The notes under the pieces were generated by a model, which was not told the DNA's origin, ran no database searches, and was given only the letters and a program-made list of their open reading frames with translations. A DNA stretch of 64,000 nucleotides, from contig NW_021940923.1 of the NCBI RefSeq assembly GCF_004337985.1, positions 682,001 through 746,000 of the forward strand, given 5' to 3'. This DNA comes from Pyricularia pennisetigena. Its lineage: Eukaryota > Ascomycota > Sordariomycetes > Magnaporthales > Pyriculariaceae. This document shows positions 55,249-64,000 of the stretch, in pieces. The translations under genes were made by a program, and so were the position numbers. Position 1 is the first letter of the stretch; each line of letters starts with the position of its first letter.

Positions 55249-57747
55249 GAATGCTTTTGATGGTCTGCGAACTCATTTGGCATTTCAACCCTTTTTATTT
55301 ATTGCTTTCAGTTGATTGGCCGGGTACGCCCTTGAACCGACCGATGAACTGGGTCTATTGAAGCCAATGTGGAGTTGGAGTTGGCTGTTCTCCAAACCAC
55401 TTTGGACTGAGGCTGGGGTTCCAACGCTCACTTCTTCTCTTGCCTTTTAAGGTATTGTATGGAGTCAATTACTGTCAGAATGTAGAAAATGACGCCCATT
55501 TATTAATCGCACGATTTCACTGTCGATCCAAGATTAAATGAATAATTTTTATGGAGGATTGTACACTCGCTCAAAAACAGTGTTAGCTGTCTGCACAAAG
55601 ATGCCCAACGCTGTTCTCCTGCCATGGAGGAAGGGACCCTTGTACGGTTGGTTCTATGGATCTCGAAATGGCTTTCAGGTGGAATGAAGATGCTTTTCCT
55701 GCTACCGGGCGCTCCCAAGCAACTACAATTGTCAAAACTTGAAATCAATTCATTTAAAGATCGAAGAAAGCAGGGTCCCCGTCTGCCACACCTTTGGCAT
55801 AACATGCAAACTTGTAATGCTGCATCTTTGTCGACTTTGATGAGAATCTCTGTGCTCACACGTGGCATGGAGGGTCGCTATTTATCAATCCAGACGAGGA
55901 GAATACATTGACTCGCCGACAACAGCTGTCTGGTTTTGTCCGTTCGGTCAGGAAGAAGCTTTTCTGGCCACGTTCACGGCGACCTCGAGCCTGGTATTTG
56001 GTTGAAGCTACTTCCACTCGTATCTGCGTAGAAACCCATGATCCAGTCCCTCTGAGTCTCTGCACTATTTCAACGCAACGGGTTGTTAAACTAGGCTACT
56101 GCCTTTGGGTTTTCTTTTCCAACAAATGCCATGTCGAGGAGGCAGATTCAAACAAGTCTGTACACCCAAAGGTTCTGAAGAATTCAAGGGTAACAAATCC
56201 TTTCGAGTTGTATCTTTCGTGAGCAGCCTCACTCATACCTTTCGTATGCTCTTGTGACTCCATCGAGAACGCCGCTTCCCTCTGCCCGTGTCCGGAACTA
56301 CCATTGATCGGAGTTGTCTTTTCTCGCCCGACGGACTTCGACCGGCATTAGGAGGAGGCCGAGCCCAGCACCATCAGGTCACATCCCGAGCTACTGTCTT
56401 GCAGCAGCAGCTACGCACCATGCATGGCAGAAAAATCTACAAATAGCCGGGGTGCTGCGACTGAGGCCTCCACACTGAAAAATTTGGCAATACTTTTGGG
56501 AGCGTCTTTGTGGCGACTGACCTGGGAGGGGCGGCAAGACGAAGGGGGGGCGGTGGCGGGTGCAAAGTAGAGGGGGGTTTTAGGCTTTGATGCTGCTCCC
56601 TGTTCTACGTCCTGTCCTGCCTGCTGTCATACCTCTTATTACGGCTTCGGAGTGGCAGCAAAAACGCGGCTGTATAGCGGAACGCCGACGAAATGCGGCA
56701 GCTTCGCCACCAGCAGCAGCAGCAACATCAATACAACCAACAGACCAACAGTGGCAAGTAAACAGGGCGGGTAGTAGAGCAGCAAAAGCAGCAGATCCAC
56801 ATTGGACCGTGCTCCTGTCGTAGTGACTCACCGACCCAAGTTCGGGCCTGCACCTTCCATGCCGAGTTGAGGTCTTCTTTCCTCCTATCACCTGCGTTTG
56901 TTTTGTATACTGAGACACTATAAACAACATGATGCAACCGCAGAGCAAGTGAGTCAGCAGCTATTTGAAAATGTCGAGTTTTCCAAAACTTGAGGGATTT
57001 GAGGAGACCAGTGCGGATCAGTAAATATTTGGACAAAATCAATAGAACCTCGCTTTTGCGTTTTGGCTACGACGTTCCTGAGCTACATGCGAATATGCAA
57101 CTGATTTCTGTGCCTACAATCAACCAAGTACTGCAGAAACCCTCGGTACGGCCCTCAGGGATAAGTGCAGGTTTGAGAACCTAGGGAACAAAAATACCGT
57201 TTTGGAACTCCCAAGATAAGCGGCAAGATAAGAGTAGAAGAGGGAGGGAGGCCGCCTGACCTGCAAGGAAAAGTTAAGGAAATGATGCGGACAAGGAAGT
57301 GACGAATAAAACAAGAAATGTATGCCACTATTATTACTAGAGACAATATACAAACCTGCACAGGAAGCCAGTCAGAATGCAAACAGACAGTATAGACTGC
57401 AGGAAAGCGAATGCAGAGCTGCAAGTTGTGATTATACTTCATGGGTTGCAGGAGTGTTACCCTGAGCAACCTCGCTGCTTGCAATGACATAGTCCAAAGT
57501 CAATAAATAACACTATCGAGTAACGCATGCAAAGGCAGAAAAAAAAAATTGCTCAAACAGCAAAAGCCAGTCTATGTTGGACTATATAACGAGCGGCCCC
57601 TCCTCGTTCCTTTCGCTGTTTCATCTCGCCCTCCAACCATCGCTATTGCTCGTTTGTCAAGACACCCGCACAGCTGTTTATTCTCCTTCCAGCTTCAGCT
57701 TCGATCAAAAGTCAACACAATCGACCAAATCACAAACAACGCCCAAC
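55249..57747. other. Intergenic with random frames
   Basis: No gene supported over 2.5 kb. A minus-strand 121-codon frame with ATG (55503-55868) has five cysteines but no signal peptide or motif. Confidence 0.45.
57581..57590 (+). promoter_or_regulatory. Possible TATA element of the SRR1-like gene
   Basis: ACTATATAAC, about 160 bp before the proposed start codon. Pattern only. Confidence 0.3.
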
Positions 57748-58106
57748 ATGTCTTCCACCACTACTGCCACTCCCGACTCCGAGTTTCGGGTCGAGGTCTT
57801 CGCGACGCGCGAAGAAGCCCTGCAGTTCATCGACAGCTACTACATGAAGTGCAACAAGCACTGGTACGACGTCCGGGAGCGCGTCGAGCTGTACAAGCGG
57901 TCCAACAAGCTGTTCAAGGAGGAGCGGGGTTTCTACGTCGTCACGACCACCATCACGGGGTGCCAGGTCCAGGTCCCGATCGAGCACATCCGGGACGGCC
58001 CGTTCTGGGGCCTCGTCGCGCCTGAGCTCTGCAGACGCGGCAGGTTCGCACGGGACCTAAAGGATTTGAGCGAGGATGACATCAAGGAGCTTCTCAAAGT
58101 CAGGTA

Positions 58107-58147
<41 letters not shown>

Positions 58148-59014
58148 NNNNNNNNNNNNNNNNNNNNNNNNNNNNNNNNNNNNNNNNNNNAAAAAAAAAA
58201 AAAGGATACTAACCAACATGCCCCAAACAACAGAACCAAATTCCGCCCCTCCCTAAACTACCGCACAATCCACCAGATGATCGGGGCGGTCCAGGCGCGG
58301 CCCGAGGGACCGATCCGCAAGGACGACGCCGTCTTCAGCACCGTGGCGAGTGTCCGCTGGGGCTGGGACCCGCCGATCAAGTACACGGGCACGCTCACCG
58401 CCAAGCAGGTCAGCGAGAAGCTGGCGTCGACGCTGGAGGGGTGGGAAGGCAGCGAGCAAGGTCGGGGGCTGAACCGGCAGCTGCAGGCGATCAAGGACGA
58501 GCGGGCGGGCAGCGACATCCCAATGCGGATCAGGAACGTGATCTGCATCGCGCTCGGCACCATGACGGAGGAGGCGGCCATGCTGCAGCACTGCCTGGCG
58601 CTGGGGCTGGCGAGGCAGCTGGGCGCCCGGGAGATCTACATGCAGGACCCGGCGTACACGGCCGCGGACAAGAGGGCGCTGCACCAGCACGGCGTCAGGA
58701 TCACCACGGACGACCGCATATTCAACCACATATACAGCGACTCGGTCGTCGTCTGCATCGCGCCCGGTTTCCCCGCCTTCGAGCTCATGCACGACAAGGT
58801 CTCCAGCTACGGCGAGTGGCCCGCCGTGCTGATCTGGGAGCGCCTCCAGGAGACCAACAGACATCTCGACCGCGTCACGCCCCGGGCCCAATACTTGATT
58901 GCCAAGTATGACGTCCTCGAGCTCGACTGCCCTCTTGACCGCAGCGCGTTTCTCGACACCACCGTCTATGTCAGGGAACGGAACCAGCTGTTCTCGGGCA
59001 TGACTAGTGACTAG
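57748..59014 (+). CDS. SRR1-like domain protein
   Basis: Exon 1 is 57748-58103, then a 130-bp intron (58104-58233; GTAAGT, branch ACTAAC at 58208-58213, acceptor CAG), then exon 2, 58234-59014; an AGA codon is split, giving 378 residues. The intron holds poly(T), an N gap (58148-58190) and poly(A), so its true length is unknown but the coding join is in frame. The central part, RNVICIALGTMTEEAAMLQH, AREIYMQDPAYTAADKRAL and SDSVVVCIAPGFP, matches the SRR1-like domain, a Rossmann-type fold named after a plant circadian/phytochrome protein and common in fungi as stand-alone proteins. Biochemical function is unknown. An upstream ATG at 57574 is in frame but overlaps the TATA-like site, so 57748 (CCAACATG) is preferred. 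Confidence 0.85.
58148..58190. other. Assembly gap (43 N) inside the SRR1-like intron
   Basis: Preceded by 39 T and followed by 13 A; the true sequence between the homopolymers is unknown. Confidence 1.
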
Positions 59015-59084
59015 ACAGCTAAAATGGGGGTTGGATTGAGAGCGGAAGCGATTGGTTGTGACGGGTTTTGCACATTTGGATTAT

Positions 59085-59395
59085 TTGAAGTTGCCTATTT
59101 GGCGGCTGTGTTTGGGAACTCTTGGGTCATTGGTAGAGTGCATTTGGGAATTTTTGGGTTGTTAGAAGAGCTTCGTCTGGTTTGTGGCTGTGTTTGGGAA
59201 CTTTTAGGTTATTGGAAAAACTTCGTTCGGTATTTTGTTTTTGCGGCTGCGCTTGGGAACTCCTGGGTTATTGGAAAAGCTTTATTTGGTTTGCGGCTAC
59301 GTTTGGGAATTCTTGGGTTATTGGAAGAGATTCTTTTTATATTTTGTTTTTGCGGCTGCGCTTGGGAACTCCTGGGTCATCGGAACATGGTCCAT
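59085..59395 (+). repeat. Minisatellite of about 45-60 bp units
   Basis: Six imperfect copies of a unit containing TTGGGAACTCCTGGGTTATT, with GTTTGCGGCTG(CGC)-type linkers, directly after the SRR1-like gene (near 59110, 59145, 59205, 59260, 59305 and 59360). It is open in several frames because of the repeat, but I do not call it coding. Confidence 0.75.
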
Positions 59396-59699
59396 GTCTT
59401 TTTTCAATTGTTTGTTTTTTTCTTCTCTCTTCTTCTTCAGCGCAAGGCTTTGGCAAAGGGCAACGCAACAACTTTAGTTAGCAAGCTCTATCCTTTGAGT
59501 CTAAAGCAAAAGGAGTCACAAATACATGTCTATTCAAAACGAATCCTCGACAGCTCCCTATCAAATCACATCCTGCAACAAACTCGCTCCTTGTGTGCAT
59601 GTTGAAGACATTGTCGCTTACAAGTAAATCACCCCCATCCCACGAATCATAGTATGCCTCCTGTCGATCGTCCAAGACGCTGTCGATCTTGGAGTTGAG

Positions 59700-61030
59700 G
59701 GCATCGACAAGGGCTCAGAGTTTGCCAAGTCTAGCACATAAGTTTTCTGTCTCTCCTGGTGTGGAAGCTCGGCGGAATAGCGGTGTCCTTAAACAAACAG
59801 CTTTGTGGGAAAGAGCCTTCAAGATAGGGCGTATTTGTCGCCGTCGTGACAGGAAGCCAATGAGAATCTCGCGATATTGATTGGATGCCGTAGCTTCCTC
59901 GCTTGAGCACCAACGCCATTCTGGGCAGGCGCACATCGCAGCGTGTACAGCTTCCTCCACTCTACATACCAAGTGAAACGTCTCTTGGAGGAGCACCATC
60001 ATACACCCTTCGATGCAGCGGAACGACTGCTGGAGGCCTACCAAGGTCTTTTTCCGACTGGTAGACCCAAAAATTGGTCATCGGAATAACTTTGATGTAA
60101 ATACACTTGCTTATCTGTGGCCTTGGCGGGATACGTTGAAACCATATGGCACAGACTACACGCAAGGAAAAGCCAAACTCCTTCATCAGTGGGAAGACAT
60201 AGCTAGACTTTATGGCACGAGCGGGTCTGTCTACCACGACCCTCGCCCTGTAGACTCCAGGTTCCCCGACAAGTTTTGGTACTGGGACGAAGAATACCGC
60301 TTGAAAGCAGCAGCGGCGGGGCTCGACTACAGACCATATGATTCAACACTGCATCGCTCCAGTCAGCTTTCGCGTTTGACCCTGGCAGCGATTTGCCCCG
60401 ATCGGATAGGATCTTTCGCATACCCCCTGGCCATACTGCCTCGCCTCTCCAAGCTTAGGCTCGATCCTTCGACAAAGGCCCTACACTTCAGCAACTTGCA
60501 TACAAGTAGGGTGGGAAACCACGTCAGTTCTTTCTTGAACCTTGAAACACCCATCATATTGACCATGTGCAGGCTCTACAACCAATTGCTCTGGCTCTCC
60601 AAATTGCATCAATTCAGATTATATCCTCATTTTAAATACTCGATCTCTTTCCGAGATTCTTGATCTGATAACTTCTCTACTGGAATACGGGGCATCGCTA
60701 AGCTCCCGCATGTTTATCACCCTATACCTGCACATGGTTCCTTAACACAAGGAGAACGCACTGAAATTCATCGAGATTACGGGTGCCAAGAGACAAAAAG
60801 GGCCGCAGAAGCTCCTGCTGGAATCACTGCTTGGTACCAAAGAGGAAGGCCGAGAGAAGGGTATGCGGAAGTTCCGCCAAATTGTAAAGGGCATCATCTC
60901 CGAGTCACATTCCTCCAGCCTCATGACGGAAATCGACGTATGTAAGAGGTTGGTAGAGACCGGCTATAGATGTCAAGGGTACAAGGAAATCCTTGACGAG
61001 GATCCGTCTCTTTGGATAGGATATTGAAAT
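59700..61030 (+). pseudogene. Decayed gene of unknown family
   Basis: Plus-strand frames carry protein-like text without an intact structure. About 60080-60360 reads DVNTLAYLWPWRDTLKPYGT and FWYWDEEYRLKAAAAGLDYR. About 60640-60720 reads ILDLITSLLEYGASLSSRM. About 60745-61027 reads KFIEITGAKRQKGPQKLLLE and VCKRLVETGYRCQGYKEILD. Stops lie between these pieces. The phrase SLLEYGASLSS is ankyrin-like. It might be a real multi-exon gene whose splice sites I cannot resolve, but decay is more likely. Confidence 0.35.
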
Positions 61031-62193
61031 ACTGAGACCTAACGCATCTATCAGAAGCTTGTATAAAGTTAGAAGAGCTCTCTACGTTCAGCTATGTTGA
61101 CAGTCCGATGCATAGCTAGGTGTCGACTTGATAGATATAAGCTCCCAGCTGTTCCAGGAAAGGAGAGACGATAGGCCGTCTCATCTCTTCCGCTGTAAAA
61201 AACGATGCAAAAATAACATCAGGGACTGCTGTCATGCGAGGTAGCAGGTCAGCCCTGTGGAACGAAGATGCTATCGTATGATCAGTCCAGAGGCCCGCAG
61301 GCCACAATGAGACACGCTTCGCCCTAGTAAATTCTCATCATTTTGTCCCTACTACAAGAGTTGAATGGGGTTATTTTCACGTAATAATCAACCAGTAGAA
61401 ACCCATACACAAAATGAAATCACTATCTATCTAGGCTCCTGTGCGGTTGCACAACCGGAACTCCCTCGGTCCCGAGAGATGTCCGTCGCACAAAAACAGG
61501 CCTGTCAGGACAAGTTTCCCTTTTTTGCTTGTAGGCAGTGTTTGCTTATGGCTGATGTTTCGTGTAGCTATCCGATTAGTCGTGGGATTTGGTCATAGTT
61601 CGATGCGTCTGGCCCAGGCCGTTGAACAGCAGGTTTGCCTTGTTGTGGCGCCCGAATGGCTATTTTCTGATCATACCGTCCGATACGTGGCTTACACAAG
61701 ACCTCCATAGCCACTGCTTCGGCCCCCCGGCAAAAGCCACGACTGGGGAGAAGTAACCGTCAGACCGTCTCATCTTTCACTTTGATTTGCTTATGGGCTG
61801 CATGGTAGGCCTGGGACCCAGAAAAAAATATGCTCAAATGCTTTCTGTACGGGCGTTGGGGCAGGGTAGAGGTCTAGCCTCGTGTGATGCTGCACAGTCA
61901 TTGTAGGATTCGGTGTTTCTCCAGCATCGTACAGATGCTGCCTGGTATTATTGGGTTCTTGTCTCGGTACAGCCTCAGATCATGGACGAGCCCAACTGAT
62001 ATACCATGGGATCTCGGGTATTAATGCCTGACGCTCTGTCACCAAATTGGAGGGAAGCACAGTACAGCACATCACTCTTAAACCCATCAAGCATCATCAA
62101 GACTCCCTCTAAAGCTTCCTCTTCCGCATCCGCTCCATACCCCATCACATCCAATCTTCCAGATCAGCAGTCATCCACAACCCAGACGCCGCC
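61031..62193. other. Intergenic upstream of the ten-cysteine secreted protein
   Basis: No gene supported. The last 100 bases are A/C-rich with ACCCAGACGCCGCC directly before the start codon. Confidence 0.45.
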
Positions 62194-62605
62194 ATGAAGA
62201 CCTCCGCCGTCACCATCATTCTCGCCATGCAGTCCCTCGGCGCCATCACCACCGCCACCGCCAGCCCCGCCGACCTTCCGCTGGGCGTCGAGGTGGTCGA
62301 GGATACTCCCGGGAACCTCGTCGTCCGTGAAGTGGTAAGAAGCACAACCAAGTGTGGGGGATTGCATCTCATGAGTCGTTATACGCCATGCGAGCACTAA
62401 CAAAAAAAGCAAAATTTCACAGTCTTACGACTCCAACCCTCTCCAGAAGCGGTGCAGGGAGTGCGTGCACCTCGCCGGCAAGTGCACCATCGGCCACGGC
62501 AGCTGTTACGCCCGCGAGAAGGCCAGCTGCACCTGGTGCGGCGACAGGTGCGGGTCCATCTGCGTCATGAAGGGCACCAAGTGCTCCGACTGGTGCAGCA
62601 AGTAG
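62194..62605 (+). CDS. Small secreted cysteine-rich protein, candidate effector
   Basis: Exon 1 is 62194-62334, then an 88-bp intron (62335-62422; GTAAGA...CACAG), then exon 2, 62423-62605, in phase, giving 107 residues. Residues 1 to about 23 form a signal peptide (MKTSAVTIILAMQSLGAITT). A short acidic pro-region (SPADLPLGVEVVEDTPGN) follows, then NPLQKR, a likely Kex2 site, directly in front of a compact domain with ten cysteines (CRECVHLAGKC, CTWCGDRCGSIC, CSDWCSK). The intron separates the pro-region from the cysteine domain. An even cysteine count suggests five disulfides and an apoplastic protein. I recognise no named family; effector or antimicrobial roles are both possible. Confidence 0.82.
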
Positions 62606-64000
62606 GAGGGGGTTGGGCTTCCTGGGGTTTGGGTGGGTGTTGGCTTTTTTCCTTTTTTTTTTTTTTTTTGTTTCGGATATTTGGTATGTTGCATTTTCAT
62701 CTGCTGCGTAGATACCTACTCGATCTCGGTTGCCCTTCTGGGGCTTATCCTCAGTGAAAGTGATGAACGAGTGGCGGCGATGGCTCGGTGAGAAGAGGAA
62801 ACAACAGTCGATAGTACGAATGCATCCGTGTCTTTGTCTGAATTTCCAACCAGCAAAAAACGGTGACAGACCCATGGATTGAGCTGGGAGTTACCCCTAA
62901 CGGCTGCGCGCCAGTTTTTTTTTCCAAAAAAAAAAAAAAAAAAAAAAAAAAGACTGCGATTTGCATTCAACACGGGAATTATCCCGTCCATAGGGCGGCC
63001 AACCCCTCCGATCCAAGAGTCTGGTTTTTGGGAGAGCAGGGGTGACATGCTGCAACGACGGGATTTCTTTTTATTTGTTTCCCCCCCACCCGCTCCAAAC
63101 ATTCAGAAGCTGTCAAATGTTGCCAACAAAAAAAGAACGCGACGTATTCAGTGCCCCTTACGAGCCGAGGTGCAGCCGCAGTTGAAGCGATCCCCAATCA
63201 CAGTGCGCCTTTTGACGTCGTCCCCGCACAAACAAGAAAAAAAAAAAAAAAAAACTACCAGATTTGTATGGTTGGAGAGGAAATAAAAACAAGAAAATAC
63301 ATGGAAACAATGGAAACATTTCCGAGTTTAAAGTTACCTACCTAGTTAGGCAGGAAGGTGGGTTTCCAGGCTTGGTTACTTGCATGTATTGGGAATCAAT
63401 GTGGTTCTGTTGAGTTGATGAAATGCATCGGTCCCATGGTTCTCTCCATGTCGGACATGATAAAAAAAAAAATAAAAAAAAAACTCTACTGTGGTAGGCC
63501 CCCTTATTTTGCTCGACCAGCCAGGCCATGAGCCGGCCTCTTACTGTTCTGCCTTTTCGGTGAACCAAACCCCATTGGGACGTTTCTTGCCTTGTTCCTT
63601 TCAAACATTCAGAAATCAAAGTTACAACCCCGAAATGGCAAGTTAAAAAAAAAAAAAAAAAAAAAAAGGAAAGGAAAAAAGTCTCCGGAGATTGAGCGTC
63701 TTATTCTGGCGCGGCTTTTCTCCTTGAGAACCCTTACCCGTCCCCCCTAGTTCCCCCAGGTTTCTACCAAATTTGGACCATATGCTTCACTATGGGGCGC
63801 GGCTCCGCCCAAAAATACAGAGACTGGTCCCATCTCCCTCTCAATGGCCTTCCCAAGGTCGGCCATGCTGTCTTGTAGTTGATGTTGCACGACCTAATCA
63901 AAAAAACATACCACCCAACAATACGACAGAGGATCATTAGAACTTGCAAACAGAGCTGTCCGGCGTTTATGCTGAGCTGCTGAATCGCGGGGGGAATCGC
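62606..64000. other. Intergenic to window end, homopolymer-rich
   Basis: No gene supported. Poly(T)/poly(A) runs at about 62652-62669, 62928-62951, 63237-63254 and 63645-63667. Confidence 0.45.

Noticed and set aside
55503..55868. 121-codon minus-strand ORF with five cysteines
   Set aside because: No signal peptide, no splice context, no motif; insufficient support.
1..64000. CRISPR array, rRNA or bacterial-type operon
   Set aside because: Repeats are minisatellites or transposon-derived; gene structure is eukaryotic with spliceosomal introns.

Overview
The window is nuclear DNA of a filamentous ascomycete. Genes are GC-rich, split by 60-500 bp GT-AG introns with CTRAY-like branch sites, and separated by long AT-richer spacers. 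An intact transposon at 41522-43379 matches what I recall of Pot2 of Pyricularia/Magnaporthe (about 1.86 kb, TIRs of about 43 bp, 535-codon transposase, TA target). The ordinary fungal genes and several small secreted proteins fit a blast-fungus-like plant pathogen. The species is inferred, not proven.

Layout. 1-3610: AT-rich repeat block with decay resembling repeat-induced point mutation (RIP), ending in a structured GC-rich hairpin module and a minisatellite. 4443-5423: D-erythronate-dehydrogenase-like SDR. 7385-8551 (-): OCH1-like GT32 glycosyltransferase. 10940-14015: inverted copy of the same repeat, then a RIP-decayed Tc1/mariner relic. 14419-14800: candidate CxxC (zinc-finger-like) secreted effector beside that island. 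About 15460-17464 (-): broken MFS transporter. 17581-18212: third, short repeat copy. 20905-22722: large secreted Ala/Pro-rich protein. 24663-25452 and 27022-27519 (-): two secreted proteins of unknown function. 28460-28889: assembly gap. About 29960-30260 (-): possible ankyrin-like gene remnant. 31043-31671 (-): GFA-domain gene. 32404-34029 (-): ERG24 C-14 sterol reductase. 35549-36058 (-): MARVEL-like membrane protein. 36059-41521: gene-poor, rich in homopolymers. 41522-43379: Pot2-like transposon. 44298-47448: Zn2Cys6 transcription factor. 49974-50808 (-): broken GH12 glucanase. About 52313-52669: cysteine-rich ORF. 52944-54444 (-): FtsJ-like methyltransferase with an in-frame stop. 55143-55236: intron-containing tRNA-Ala(CGC). 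57748-59014: SRR1-like gene with a gap in its intron, followed by a minisatellite. About 60000-61030: decayed gene. 62194-62605: small secreted protein whose cysteine-rich domain holds 10 cysteines.

There is no operon-like logic, as expected in a fungus. Housekeeping or metabolic genes (sterol reductase, SDR, GT32, SRR1, tRNA) alternate with accessory material: secreted proteins, four or five broken genes, RIP-decayed repeats and one fresh transposon. This is the mixture typical of a fast-evolving, transposon-rich compartment of a plant-pathogen genome. The most unusual items are the repeat family with the foldback module (three copies), the CxxC effector candidate and the KR-preceded ten-cysteine effector candidate.
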